Source: Favolaschia claudopus
Taxonomy: Eukaryota; Basidiomycota; Agaricomycetes; Agaricales; Mycenaceae
Direction: 5' to 3'
DNA length: 64,000 nucleotides
NCBI GenBank assembly: GCA_037176885.1
Contig: JAWWNJ010000037.1
Coordinates: 372,001 to 436,000, forward strand
The notes under the pieces are model-generated. The model saw only the letters and a list, made by a program, of their open reading frames with translations. It was not told where the DNA came from and made no database searches. Of this stretch, positions 21,400 to 34,124 are shown piece after piece. The translations under genes were made by a program, and so were the position numbers. Position 1 is the stretch's first letter. Each line of letters starts with the position of its first letter.

Positions 21400-22890
21400 A
21401 TCGATGCAGATCGAGAGGAAGAAGAGCGGAAACGACAATTGAGACGACACGCACAACGTACCAGACGCGCTGCTCAAGACACTGAGCATCGCAGCACTGT
21501 CAGACGAAAAGATGCTCAAGCTCATCGGACTGCTCGAGCTACGACACTGTCAACACAATCTTCAACTGTGAAATGGTGGGATACCGTCTCCCAACTCAAC
21601 AAATCAGCCAAAATTCCTTTGCGACTCAAATGGAACCGAATTTGCAAGTACTGCGGTATCAAAGTCAAAACTCTCCTCTATTTGCAATGTCAATTGTACT
21701 CACTAATCATCTAGGCTCTCACTGGAGAGAGAATCCATGATACGTGCTTCGTCTGTGGCCCCAAAGCGACCCATCTACTTCCGCGGCTACCTGTGTACCC
21801 TCAGGAGTGGGAAACCTTCCTACATCGTCGGAATGCCGCTGCTCTGTCTCGCAAACTCAACAGTGTCTTTACTCTCACTGCGCTCGGGGTCTACGACGGT
21901 GATTTCATGAAGTTTGATGGCGGCATTTCTGCTGTGACTTTGAAAGGCGGAAGAACGTATCATCGAATTCTACCTGCCCAAGAAGGAAAGCACGCGATTC
22001 GGTGGTTCATCCACGATCCCGATGCTTTTTATAAGGAGGGTTCAGATCGAGATATCCCCTCCGAGTGGATCACAGCTGCCATCGCTGGTTTGAAGCGAGT
22101 GAATCCATTCATCGATAAATTACAAACCTTGCGCACAAGCGAAAGCTCAGATCTCGCACTTCATCTTGAGCATTCCGAGATTGCTACGACCCATGAGCTG
22201 GCAGCCATTATATCCCTTGCTCCTGCATCTCCACCTACTCGGCGGAAAATTGTGATTCAAAAGAAGGGGGAGACCGAACCTCGCTTTTTAGATATCCTAT
22301 CCCCGTTCATTGAGCCTTTGCACTACCTGTTGCTGCTGCCATATGGCACTATGGGATGGTCTCCAAACCGTTTGACTACGACAGGGTCCAAGTTCAGTCA
22401 AGCCCGATGGTATCGCACAAGATTTTTTATGAATGCAGAGCAAATGTCGGTATTCTCACGTCTTACTGGTGAGTTGCAGAGCAGATACAAATCGGTTCGC
22501 AATCTGATATCAATAGGCGAATACCTGGTCGATGCTTGGAGTGCAATCGAAGAAGCCCGGCTGACATATATCCGAGAAAACCAACACTCTGATATCGACG
22601 AAACCGATGAGCCTGAATATATCGGAAATGGAGATGAAGAACCGGTTACAAGTGTTCGCTTGCCATCTACCTTTGTTCACTCTCCAGCATGGTCTGCAGC
22701 CAATATTTCGGACTGCCTTGCTTTGCGCAGGGCCTTAGGCCCAGTTACGTTTTTTATCACTTTCACAACAAACCCAAAATGGCCTGAGATTGTTTCGGAG
22801 CTGCTTCCTGGCCAAACAGCGAATGACCGTCCAGATCTCATTGTTCGGGTATCACCTTATTATGGGGGGATAATATACCACCTGTTCTAA
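21400..22890 (+). pseudogene. Helitron Rep/helicase-like N-terminal region, truncated
   Basis: A basic N-terminal stretch (RKRQLRRHAQRTRRAA) leads through CKYCG, a short intron (about 21661-21714) and CFVCGPKATHLLPRLP into a 365-codon frame. The end of that frame matches the Helitron helicase-like N-terminal domain: LPSTFVHSPAWSAAN, GPVTFFITFTTNPKWPEI, LLPGQTANDRPDLIVRV. These domains initiate rolling-circle transposition. Homology stops abruptly after RPDLIVRV near 22855. The HUH nuclease motif and the helicase, which should follow, are absent, so this is a dead 5' fragment. The break coincides with the sequence leading into the KDZ-2 gene. Confidence 0.8.
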
Positions 22891-23211
22891 TTAGCAATGG
22901 TGCGTGGTGGAATCAAATCAGAGGATTAGAGTGATTTCTAATATACTACCTTAGAGTGCTTGGGCAGGGGGTAGGCTTACCGTCAACAGTGAGCTCGCAG
23001 TCGTTGTCGTCGTGGAGGGCAGCGAACAAGAGAGAACAGGTAGATACGTAAATATCATCAAATTTGCATGTATTTGGCCAACAGTCTCGACCGTCGCTTG
23101 GCGCCGTCGAGCACGATGAGCTCGATAGGTAGGCAAAAAAATAGCATAAATTCTACAAAAAAAGGAGTACATCTGTAGCTACTGTCGCATACCGCAGCGT
23201 GAATATAAGTA
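22891..23211. other. Junction between Helitron fragment and KDZ-2 transposase
   Basis: No gene. Sequence at about 22868-22895 (AATATACCACCTGTTCTA) resembles the palindromic motif repeated at 28578, 28896 and 29181. This stretch may therefore be a subterminal end of the KDZ-2 element. Confidence 0.4.
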
Positions 23212-26200
23212 CTACATTGTCAATATTTCGTCCGTATAAGAAGGATTAATGGGACGGGCGGGCAAAGTAAGTATCGGCTCATCTTCTTCTTCACTCTCCC
23301 CGTCCGAATCCGCAGCGGCAACGGCTACCTCGTCTGATTCCCCAGCTCCGTCCACCAACTCCCCGGCACGCCCTCGTCTGATCAGCTCATTTAGACCCGT
23401 CCACTCCTTGGCAAATTCGTCGGCCAAAGTGCTCTGAATCGCTGCCTGTCGGAGCGCGTAGGATGTCTCGCCTTCAAGCTGCGGACCCTCAGCAAGCCCG
23501 CGGCGACCGATCTGCTGCTTCCACCAGTCAGATCGCCACCGCAGATACTGCAAGGTGCGTCGCATCTCCTCCTCGAGGAGGGTAACCTCTTCCTGCCAGC
23601 GCAAAGCGCGTGCGCGCGTCTTCGCCCACTCGATTCGGACGGCTGGCGAGAGCGTTAGAATCAGAGGATGCGGAGGGATGGGATGTGGTACTAACCTTCA
23701 TTCATCGCCGCATCGTCACCTGGATTCCACTTCTCGCCTCGCGCCATCCAGATCCACGAAAGCGGCCGCTCCTCCTTCCTCCGACTCTTCTTCTTCTTTC
23801 GTTTCTTCCGCTCCGGGTCGTGGAACATCGCCTGGGGCAAGCCCCGCACGTCCTCTTCCCGCAACTCCTGCAGCGTCCATTCCCACTCGTTCCGCCCCAA
23901 TTCTCGCCCCAAATGTACCAGCGCCGCGCGAGCTATGCGGTACGTCGCTGCCGAACGTTTGACCTGCTCGTTCAAGGCCGTGATCTTGTCGTTCGATCGC
24001 GTGTTCGCCCGCACCCCCCTCGCATGAGCGTCCTTGAGCTTGTAGAGGTGGGTGCGGACGAGGAGGAGCCGGCGCACCTCGTGCAGTGCCTCAGAGGCCT
24101 GCCCGACCCGCAGCCGATACTCGTGCTCCACAACCTTGAGCTCGACGCGCACCGCGGTCCCCCCCGCCTCCGCGACAATGGTGGAAGGTAGCCATAGAGT
24201 GATGTCGGGGACGGCAACACCGGGAATGGCCGAGTGTTTCGCTGAAGCGGCTAGGCGACGTGCTTCGTCCTCCTTCTCACGAAGGTGTGCCAGGGCGGGG
24301 AAGAACTTGGTTTGGATGTCGATCCATGCCACAATCTTGCGACGCAACTTGCTTGTGCGTTCGGTCATCGCCCGCCGCTGACCGTCTGTTGGGTGAAGGC
24401 CGGTGGAAGCGACGTCTGAGGCAAGGATTCGTCTATAAATCCGGGTAAGAAAAACTTGTAATAAAGGCCAAAAAAAGACGTACTGCTGCTGTTCTAGCTG
24501 AATACCCATCGCTATGAGCTCGGTTACATGCATATCCCCTCGTATGGCACTCTGGTCCTCCATCCCGGCTTGTTCGCGCTGCGCTGCTTCAGCGGCAAGC
24601 TCCTCTCGGACCTTGGCGACGTGCTTGTCTTTGTGAATCGTAGCAAATGGATTGGGGGCATCCACATCTGCCTCCCATGCCACTGCCATCGTCGTCCATG
24701 CTTCCACTGGTCCCGGCCCCACCGACTCGTTCATATCTGCCAATGCTTCCCTCGTCCTGACCATCTCAGGCACCGCCCGCTCTACTTTCCTTCTCAGCAT
24801 GTACCCTGCGCGTCATCCGTTAGATTGACCTTCAGTGCACGAACGAGAAACTCACCGAGCGCTATAATTTTCTTATGATTGACATCATTGAAGTAATTGT
24901 CAAGCACTTCGCGTCGGAAGCCGGGACCCATTTCCTTGGTACTACGGGCCAGAGGATTTGCGTCTGCCCAGCCACGCTCGGGCGCTTCGCCATCCGTTTG
25001 GCCGACGTCGCGGGTGAGGTTAAATGAGAATTTGAGATTGCAGTCTTCGATGTGCGCAGGGAGATGAAATTTGGGGACAAGGAAGGTGATGAATTTGCCG
25101 GTACCGTCCATTGAGAGGTTGTCGTCGTTGTAGTAGCTCAGTCGCGTCAGAAGGTGAATGTGCCATTGACAGGCGATGTCGTATGATACGACGAATCGCG
25201 TTAACGACGACCCAGCGATGCTTCGAAAGAAAATATAGTCCATATTGATATAACTGACGAGATGTAAGAGGGGGTTTTCTGCCAGTTAATGTTGCTGCTG
25301 CCTACCGTTCTCCTAACTGAAGATCTCCCACTGCGCATGGCCGCTTCATGTTGTGTCGAGCGCAGTCGACGGCGCCGATACCGGATGATGCGGTACCGCG
25401 CGCTTCGCGGTCTGGTTTATCCACCGCGTCGTGGGCAACGCAATGGGATCTCTGTGGTGCTCATTAATCATCTACAGACTTCGAGGGGAAAAAGAGAAGA
25501 TTGCTGACCTCCTGTTTATAATTCCAATGCTTACCGACGTGCTCCATGTAAGCCTTTACGTCGCAAATGAATGCCCAGCCGTTCTCCAGCCCCGGATCCC
25601 TCTCCTCCGTCGATACGTCCTTCCGCTTGAGGCGAAAATTTGCGTCGATCGCAACGAACAATGCATAGATAAACCTAGGACAAAATTCAGATCAATCCGT
25701 TCGCCTTCAAAGTCAGTACTGTACTCACATTAATTCCGGAGGTGCATCTTCCCAATTTGGGGGCAGATTCTTTCCTGGGTGCGGACAGGCGGGACAGAGA
25801 AGCGCGCATGCACCGGGCTTCGTCTGCACGATCCCATCGACTACATGGCCCCGTCCAGCCCGCTTGAGCATGCGGACGTTACGCCACTCCCGCGTCATCC
25901 GCATAAACTCATTGTATCTAACCTACATAATTAATCGCGTCAAATCTTCGTCGAAAACCGCGTGTGTGGAAGACAACTCACCGTGTCTTTTTTGAAATGA
26001 AGATTATCCGTTTCACGGGCGAGACTTTGGTAGAATTCGAGAGTGGAACATTTTGATTCGCACGATAGGAGCTGGAAACGACGCAACACGGAGAATGTCG
26101 CTCCGGTCCTTGGATTGGTGGTCGTCGCTCCCCAGATTTGAGCTCGCAAAAGCTGCACTGTACGCAGCCCCCCCTCCCCGCAACCACAATAGTCCAATCC

Positions 26201-27012
26201 GACGTGGTGAACTCCGAGACTGTCGACAATAACGAAATCATCGCCTGCCGCGGGCTCAGGCAGGGGGCATTTTCCACTGCGTGAGTGCCAGTGCCCAAGC
26301 TGGATGCGAAGACCCATCTGCTGCAGGGTTGTGCGCCGAAACGTGTTTCCTGTCCATTGCTGAAATCATTTCTGTTAGTTAGTCCATACAGAACAAGCAC
26401 CGTGCCCAGCTTACCTGAATTCTATGGAATGGCAGCTGCTGATGACGGTCTTTGGTGCAGGAAGCGCACAGCAGCTCGCCTCCACCCAGACAGTCGCAGC
26501 ATCGAAACTCAGCTGCCCCCTGCTCGCAGCGGCGACAGTGCGAGTACGTGTGATCTCCACGCCCCTCGAGGCGTAGGATCTCGTCTAGGTAGATCTGCCG
26601 ATGGTCCTCCATCCACTGCGCCAGGGGATTGTCCTTCGAGGTGGCATTAGTAAGTATATATTGAAGAAAACAAAACTGCACGCACCGAAGGGCGGAGGTC
26701 TCGTGGTAGCTCATCTCCTTCATCCACAACATCGCCAGGATCTAAGCCTGAATACAGCTCGTAGATAGGGTCGGCGACTCTTGGTAAATCGCCATGTGTC
26801 GTTGGTCGGTGGTCGTCAAGCGTCTGCAAGGCCACGAGCCCCCTTTCACGGCGGAGTCGACCATCACTAGCCACAGTTGTCTTCTCAAATAGTAGTTTTC
26901 GTTCCGTAGTCGAAGAGCTGGATGTCGAAGGGAGAGGTGTTGTCGTCGGCGAAGGATCTTCATCTATCGATCGACTGAAATTGATTGTGGTAACGCGTCT
27001 ACGCTTGTTCAT
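23212..27012 (-). CDS. KDZ transposase, second type (KDZ-2), apparently intact
   Basis: A complete multi-exon KDZ transposase, distinct from the KDZ-1 one. In order: MNKRRRVTTINFSR, the cysteine cluster (HCRRCEQGAAEFRCCDC, LLCASCTKDRH, FHRIQ), MGLRIQLGH with CPLPEP, VHHVGLDYCGC, QLLRAQIW, REWRNVRMLKRAGRG, ALLCPACPHPGKNLPPNW, AIDANFRLKRKD, SSGIGAVDCARH, GDLQLGERY, NMDYIFF, VSYDIACQW, VPKFHLPAHIEDC, GQTDGEAPERGWADAN, STKEMGPG, and the helical C-terminal region ending WKQQIGRRG plus an acidic tail. The acidic residues in DANF and TDGE..ER.W are likely catalytic by family knowledge. All introns I traced are short, canonical and frame-preserving. No stop or frameshift was seen. Confidence 0.92.
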
Positions 27013-28440
27013 GGAACTGAGTGGAGGGAATCCGGTGAGAGGAGTAAGCAGGAGAAGCCAAGGAGAGAGGTCGTCAGGGCGCTGGCCCCCTGATCCTGCG
27101 CGCCAGCGCGAGGGGACATGAGATGAGGATGATCAATCATCAGAATCCAAACAGAGTCACGCACCGGTAATCCGGTTATCTGGCCCCGGTTCCGTTTTAT
27201 CTTATCAAGTACATTTTCTTATCAAAACAATTTCAGCCAACGCACTACATTTCCAGTACTGACTACAATTTTGCTTTGAAGATACAGATACAAACGGGTG
27301 AGGAATACTTCTTTCCACAGTCAAGAACTCCCCTCAAAATCTCATCGCCATCGCTCATTTCTTCCAAATCCGGCAGCTCTTTATCATCAACCATGCCCCA
27401 CTCGACGAACTTGGGTGAAACCGAACGGGAAATTTCCTGCGCGTGGTGGGTTGGCTTAGAACTGAAGTCAAGGTATATGGTTGTCAGCTCTTCATCGCTC
27501 AGGAAATATAAGATTGACGTACAAGTCCCGTTTTCCGCACAACAAACAGTGTCGTGAACCCTCCCGCATCATCTTCACCTCTCGACACGGCATCTGCTCA
27601 GCCCAAGCACGTTCCACAGGCTCGCCGTCTGTAATCCCAAGTCCCCAAAGGCAGGAGTAGTCGTAGGTGATCACAGCAGCGGTGATTTTGGATTCGCCGT
27701 TGAAGACTCGCATCATTTCTTCAAAATCGTAAGGAAGGTAGCGTTCTCCGCGGTGGAGATCATCTAAATACCAACATCAGCAAAAGAGATCTTGAAGATT
27801 CAGGGAAATAAGAGGTGCGTACTGGTTCTCATTGAAGCGGACAACATGGTGGGGAAGTACAAGTAGTGCGAAGGGAAAAGTAGATATGATTGTTACTTAT
27901 TGAGACTTGGAGACCCCGATCAATCAATCACCTTTCCCTTCCCTGAAGATCCAGCCACGAAATCCGCGCCGGAAATTGGCTCTTGTGTGGCCTCCGAAAT
28001 GACTGTAGCGTCGTTTACAGATTTCTTCTCAAGCAAAGTCTAATTTTCGTAGTTATTTTCATTGTGCGCCCTCGAAACCTTGAACACATACCTTGCGAAG
28101 GGACTCAAAGGCTGCACACCACGCCTCTTCGGCTTCCGGCGTTGCGAGGGTGCCCAACTTGTCCTTTGGGGTTGGAGTTGGAGCGGAACGGACACGGCGT
28201 CTCCGAGTCTCCGCACGTATGATAATGATCGGCGCTATTGGACGAACTAGATTGTAATGTCAATCCTGTCAGACACGAAATTTCAAATGTGATACTCGCG
28301 CGAGCGGCGCCGTCTGCGGACGTTCCCGGTGTCCATAGGCTACGCACAGTTTTGAAGGCAAGGAGGGGTCGCCGGGGACTGAAGTTGAGCGCGAAAGTGA
28401 TAAAGCCTAAGGACTATGTGAAGTACCGTATTTGGATCCC
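27013..28440. other. Decayed sequence upstream of KDZ-2
   Basis: Contains a KDZ remnant (next entry) and otherwise short unrecognised frames on both strands. Confidence 0.5.
27492..27716 (-). pseudogene. KDZ transposase remnant
   Basis: A 74-codon frame contains ITDGEPVERAWAEQMP and EGSRHCLL, matching the TDGE..ER.W..AN and EMGPGSRH region of KDZ transposases. AAVITYDYSCLW before it recalls the YDIACQW motif. Sequence that should lie between these motifs is missing, so this is an internally deleted fragment unrelated to the adjacent intact gene. Confidence 0.6.
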
Positions 28441-29250
28441 GGAGAGCCCACGCACCGTTTGTTCTCGACGATCGTACTGATTCTGATGAAGAAATTGTGC
28501 GGTGGCGATCTCAAAACTAAATCAGTTTCAAGGAGGTCGCAAATGCAATGGAACACACCGGAATTTTTAGTAACCTGGGTGGTATATACCACCTTTCTTG
28601 ATTTACAGATGTTCTCGATTCGGGCGGATTGCGGGCAATTTCGTTTTCAGACACAGCTAGAACAGAGTACTAGTTAGATATGGGATGAGAATACGGTGAG
28701 GTGTATGCAGGGAGGGAGGTCATTTGAAGAGAATGAAGATACAAAGTGTGAACGCACCGGAATTGATAAACTATACCACCACTCTTGATTTGAGCAAAAC
28801 GGCACAAAAACGCCAGCGTAGATCTCCACGAACGAAATCAGTTTCAAGGAGGTGGCCCACGACAATGGAACGCACCGGAATTTATTCTTGACCGGGGTGG
28901 TATATACCACCGTTCTTGATCTACCACCGTTTGTGATTTGATTCTGGGCGATTCCATTTTCAGGAACAGGATAGAACAGAGAGCATACGATACAATAGAG
29001 TAATCCTGAAGAAGAGGAGACTCAAATAATTTGTGAACACACCACAATCAATGTGATGTACCACAATTCTTGATTTGGACAGAAAGAACAAAGACGATAC
29101 AGCGCAGATCTCCTAAGATCAATCAGTTTCAAGGAGTTCATCCACTGCCATAGAACGTACCGGCAGTAATGGTAACCTGAGTGGTATATACCACCGTCCT
29201 AGATTTCGGCTGAATCCAGCGATCCCTCATTTTCAGGCACACGAGAGAAT
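28440..29250 (+). repeat. Three diverged units of about 300 bp with a central palindrome
   Basis: The landmark ATCAGTTTCAAGGAG recurs at 28521, 28837 and 29122 (spacing 316 and 285). Each unit continues with a Pro-like CACTGCAATGGAACGCACCGG pattern in diverged form. Next comes the palindrome GGTGGTATATACCACC at 28578-28593 and 28896-28911, shortened to 14 bp at 29181-29194. A segment near CATTTTCAGG..CAGG follows. No coding frame spans them. They may be subterminal binding-site arrays of a transposon. Confidence 0.7.
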
Positions 29251-29308
29251 TGATTAATGAATGATCCTGCTTGCGATGCAGTTGAGAAGACGAGGGGATG
29301 GAAAAGAA

Positions 29309-30060
29309 TTAAAAAACATTTGAATACTGAGGCTCCTCCAAATCCGCCGGCGGCCAGTGATCATCCAAGTCGATATCTTGATAGACCATCACCTCCGCAC
29401 TTTCACGCCAGCGCGTCCAACGCGCGTATCCATCAAACGCGAAGAAATTGAGCACGCGCAGCTGCGGCGCAGTGCAGTACAAACGAATGTACCTTGCAAA
29501 CAGAGGACCCTGCGAGCGGCGCAATATCGGCCGGTAATCGTCATGCAGCCGTTTCTGAGCGCAGACCAGGAGCAGCGATCGCAGACATCGCAAACGACCG
29601 CCAATGCCGAGTAAAATGCTCAGGCGCTTCAAAACCGCTGACGACTACGCACGATCAGCGTCAGATAATTGAAATACGACCCAAATATTCGTACCGGTGC
29701 TTGTCCTTGTTCAAAAGTGAACCGCGACCAAGACGGATCTTCATCCAACACAATATGACGAAGATTTCGTAGGATACGCGGTGCCGCTTCTAAAAGCTGG
29801 ATGAGTTGGGGAGCAGAAATTCGGATCACCACAAGCAAAGCCGGCGATGTCGCGAATTTGACGAGGTCGGCGGCGCGCAAGGTAGATACGCTGTGAATGC
29901 CATCGGTAAAAAACCACAGATCCTGGAGAGCATGCGGAGTAAACTGGGGAATGTCGGCGGGTCGTGCCTTAACGGATTGTAGCTTTGGGATCTGCTGAGG
30001 CGAGGGGAAGGGTCCAACGAAGTCGATGTCGACAAATATTGAGGAAAGGGTGTGCTGGGT
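29309..30060 (-). pseudogene. C-terminal half of an F-box/LRR-like gene, displaced by inversion
   Basis: The frame opens directly at the C boundary with TQHTLSSIFVDIDF. It runs through QIPKLQSVKARPADIP, VIRISAPQLIQLLEA and LRHIVLDEDPSWS, crosses one short intron, and ends SNVF at 29309. It aligns with the second half of the intact paralogue at 47955-49271 (for example TIRISAPDLLKLL and LEHVVLEEDRSWT). The missing first half is at 49549-50013, on the other strand 20 kb away. Its last residues, WAEFLSTQ, align with WLKLLRRQ of the paralogue at exactly the point where this half begins. The gene was interrupted by element C and then separated. Confidence 0.85.
30054..30060 (-). repeat. Target-site duplicate of element C in the F-box-like gene, right copy
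   Basis: On the minus strand this 7-mer is ACCCAGC. Its partner is at 50007-50013, beside the other C copy. Confidence 0.85.
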
Positions 30061-33000
30061 CACCCGTAGGTGTGACATAATTCAATCACTGCTCACTGTA
30101 GCCACGCGTTGCGATGTTATTAGCACTAACTGTAGCCAGGGCCTTGCTGGCCTATTTTATATACTCTTTCCTGCCTATTTTTCTGCTGTATAGCCGGCTC
30201 TACATCACCACGCTTAACGACGGCTTGTTCGGCGTCGTCGCGAACAGTTTGATCATTGCGGAACGCGTCGGGATATATTTCTAGATACGGAATACATTTG
30301 ATGCGCCTCTGTCTACGCCCCGCTCGCATTCCTCCTTGCCCCCACCTCCACCCAGTTGCTACTCCTGTCATTCTGCAGTCCATTCCTCCCCGCCACCCAG
30401 GTTGTCGTCGTCGTCGTCGCCGCGTATCCTCGGGCGATCATCGCGCGCCGCTCCTGCTCCCGCCGTTTACAATGCTCGAATCAGGAACTTGCAAAATATT
30501 GTTATTTGATCAATCAATTCGAAACGAATGGACTATGCAGATCCTAAGAAAGGTTGCACACCCCGCTGTTACTTATAGCCAGCGCGCGCTCGCGGGAAAA
30601 ATCGCGCCGCGCACATTCCCGCCGACACGCACGCGCACATTCCCGCCGGCGCACGCGCATAAAGCTGGGGCGGCACGAGCGCGCGCACTATCGCTGGAAG
30701 CGCTGTGCTGGGAGGGATTTGCGATGGCGCCTACGCTCCGCGGCGTGCGGGCGTTGGTGTGGGCACCGGGGCAGTTGTACACGTAGCGCGTGGGGCTGGG
30801 GACGGGGTTGCCGTGCACGCGCCGATGCCTGTGAGCTAGCGGGCAGTGGCGGCAGCAAGTGCGCAAGCGGGTGCATGCGTCGGCGTTGGGCGGAACGTGC
30901 CAAGGCCGCCATAATTCTTGTGGGTGCGGGGCGCTTGCGGGTGCGACTGTGTGCCGCGTTAGCTTGTGTTACGGACGCGAAGGCGATGGGGCGGGGACGT
31001 GGCGGGGGTAGGCGTAGGTGGCGGCGAAGGGACGGGGGCAGTGGCGAAGTGCGGCTGCAATTACGCTTGCGGATTCAGCTGGTGATGGGGTGAATGCGGG
31101 TGTGGCGGCGAGGCCAGCGGGGGTGTGGATGCGGGTGGTTTAGGGGGTAGACGTAGGTGCGGCGGGGGCGGTCTTCGTTTGCTTTGGCAAATGTGGGTGC
31201 GGGTGGTGAAGGGGGTGGCTGGCGCTGGGTCGTAGGTTTCAAGCGCGTCAATCTTGTTTCGAAGGACATTACGCAGAAGGAGTTGACACGATGCGGGTGC
31301 GGATGAGCGTGCGTGGCGGCGTGAGCGAGCTCAAATGCTGCGAATAACAAAATTGTGGCGCATTAAGCCCTCAGAGGAGCGGCGAGGGAGAAAGAAAAGA
31401 GATACAACAATACTTACCTTGTAAGTTCTATGACGCACCCTCTCCAATCGTTGTCCTAACCCGTCCACCCTTCCCTTTGTAATTTGTCCCTTGAATCTTG
31501 ATCGCAGGAGCGTTGTGGGATCGATTGGGGGAGCGAAAATGGGTCAGAATTGGTCATGTTCCCAGCTTTGTCACCTTCGTGGACTTCATCGTTGAGGTTC
31601 ACGTCGAAACGTTGGGTCTAGAGGCGTGGAGTCGAGGAGGAGAGCAAGAGGAGAGGATGTGCTGGCGACGGTGTGAGTCACATCAGGTCACATTCGGTAT
31701 CGCTTCCGACTGGCCCGGAGCCATCGGTGCGATCTCCGATACTCAACGCCGTTGTCCGGTTTTGGTAATTCTGAACTCAAACACAAAGGAATTCAAGCTA
31801 TATAGCTCTAGGACGGTTCTAAATGGTATATTTTCAGGCAATTGCATGTACTTCGTTGATTCAGTTTGTTTCGGGTCAAAAATGGACCAAATTGAAATTT
31901 ATTGACGGCGTTTGTTTCAAAATGTTGTAGCGCAACAAAAGTCTTCCTGTGTGAATGTTCCGTCGCTAAACTGTTCATTTCTGGGGTCTATTTGGTGGAA
32001 TACATTTATATATCATGTGAGCAATTAAATTCGAGTATAGGGTATAGTATAGCAAGTGATATAAGGTGACTGACCTTGAAATGGTTGAGTTTGTTGTGGG
32101 CTGGCCTATCCATCGTTAAGATCGATATTGCGGCAAACAAACCTCCTGAAGTAAGTTACCGTTTTGTACATACAATCAGGTCTCAGGATGCACTTCCAGA
32201 ATTTGACACTTTTCCACCCTTTTGGCTCTGTGTGGGTGCCTAGGTGAGACCCGAAGCTAAATTGTTCCGCAAAGCTACTCAAGATGAGTCAACGATCAAT
32301 GAAATTTAGAGAGAATCGAGACTTTGAACTTCAGCGATACCAGGTGCGCGAATCGTCAACTGGGTTCAACGCAAGTTTTGACTTCAATCTTTGAGCCAGC
32401 AAACCACTCACTTATATCGAGACGCGGAGCTATTCACCGGGCACGATTTTTTAATATGTTGTTTGAGGCATATGAAGGAGTCTACTTATATATTTCCAGA
32501 CCAGACAGAGGATTGGAGGTGGTGAACGAACCGAAAACAAAAAATAGCCGCTCAAGTCGAAAGTAAGCGCCCGACTCGGACCGCTGTCCGAGCCAATGGG
32601 AGGGCATTCCGAGAACGCCGAAAAGACCGTCACGAACATCACGAACGTCTTCGAGCACGACATTTCAGTCCTTTGCGTGTTTCTGTCCAAGTATTTGCAC
32701 TAACCACACACAAGACTTGAATTTGAGCCATTCAAGGCATATATTTGTATCCCAAAGCCCTGATTATTGTACAAATAGAAGTCACGAACACGAATCTCAA
32801 TCACGAACGAACGAAAACACACACTATACTACAGACTACAGTTTGATGGAGCTACGTTACAAGGGGGTGCCACACTACAATCTACACACACAGTGTCCAG
32901 AGGATGGTATGAAGAGGAGGGGGAGATATGACGGGACGAATGCAGATCACGAACAGATGTTCGTGACATATCTGTTCGTGATCGTGCCACATTCGTCGGT

Positions 33001-34124
33001 AATCGAGTCGTAAAGCTGAGTGCAGACGCGAGGGGGATGGTAACGAATTGGATTAACTGAAGCAGTGATGAGGACTGAGATGTGTCTTTGAGGGTGAAGT
33101 GTGCAGAGGTGAGGGGCACGGGGAAGGAGCGCAAGATCGGCGAGGAATGAAAGAGGTTCGTTGGGAGGTATAGAGGGAGGAACTGGCACACAGAGAGGAA
33201 GCGGAAGAAACGAGGCAAGTATAACCTATCTGCGCAATGTGAGATTACCCGGTGTGAGCAAGAATAGAAATTCTACGCACCTCGAGCGCCATTTCGTTGG
33301 GGGTGGCCAAAAGATATGACACGAAAGCGCGTGCCTTTCGACAAGAGGTGTGGCAGCGAAGGTGAAACGGTAATGTGGGAGTGTGTGATAGGTGCGCTGG
33401 GGCGGAAAACAGAAGATTGGGTATGGTGCGGCTGGGAATGAAGTGAGTGACTGAGCGAAGAAGAAAACCTAAAGACGCACCAGCACCGAGCTCGGTGTCT
33501 TTGCGATGCGTTGTGATAGTATCGAGGCGACGGGCTCGTTAATACCAAGTCAACACGCTCAGCGGCGGGCATTTGGAGAGGGTATTGTTGTTGGGAGCAT
33601 GGAAAATATAACGCCAGCGGCGACGGTGGCAGGAACGAGCAGAAAGCAGAACCCAGGGAGTGAGAGAGGTGCGGCAGAGATAGTATGCTGGCCAGAGTCA
33701 ATGCACTACCATGTTGTCGTTGTAGACAGCGATGGAGCTGGCGGAAACGAGCGAGAATCCGAGCCGGATGGTGGGAGAAGAGAAGCAGGTGGGGTGGGAG
33801 AGCACAGCAGATATGACATGTCGACCAGGGAAATGCACCACCATGCACTGCCGCCGTAAGCAGCGACGGCGCTGGCGGGAAGCGGGAAGGAGCGGGAGGG
33901 CGGTGGAAGAAGTGTCACAGATGTCACAAGGTGACGCGACAGATTATCGCATCAGCTCCGGCCGTGATCTGGTTCCGAGGCTTTGATTGATTGATCGGAC
34001 CAACCCCCGTAACAACGGTTGGCAGCTGTCAGTGTAGCAAGGGCCTGGCTGGTGTTAGTGATAATGGAATCGCAACGCGTGGCTACTGTCAATGTATTTT
34101 GGCATTATATTACCGCTACGGCTC
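30061..34124 (-). mobile_element. Element C, copy at the F-box 3' half / KDZ-1 left arm
   Basis: 4064 bp, the reverse complement of 50014-54077 (coordinates sum to 84138). The ends are GAGCCGTAGCGG and, read inward from the other side, CACCCGTAGGTG. Both arms share GTAGCCACGCGTTGCGAT 37-38 bp in, then ACTAAC and GCCAGG.CCTTGCT, giving imperfect inverted repeats of about 100 bp. Open frames inside are low-complexity or GC-biased and none resembles a transposase, so it is probably non-autonomous. The 7-bp duplication (possibly 8) would fit a hAT-like or related superfamily, but I cannot assign one. The two copies gave identical translations throughout. Confidence 0.85.
32935..32997 (+). repeat. 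Long hairpin inside element C
   Basis: Perfect 14-bp arms GATCACGAACAGAT (32945-32958) and ATCTGTTCGTGATC (32970-32983) are enclosed by 8-bp arms GACGAATG and CATTCGTC. The same hairpin is at 51141-51203 in the other copy. Confidence 0.8.
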
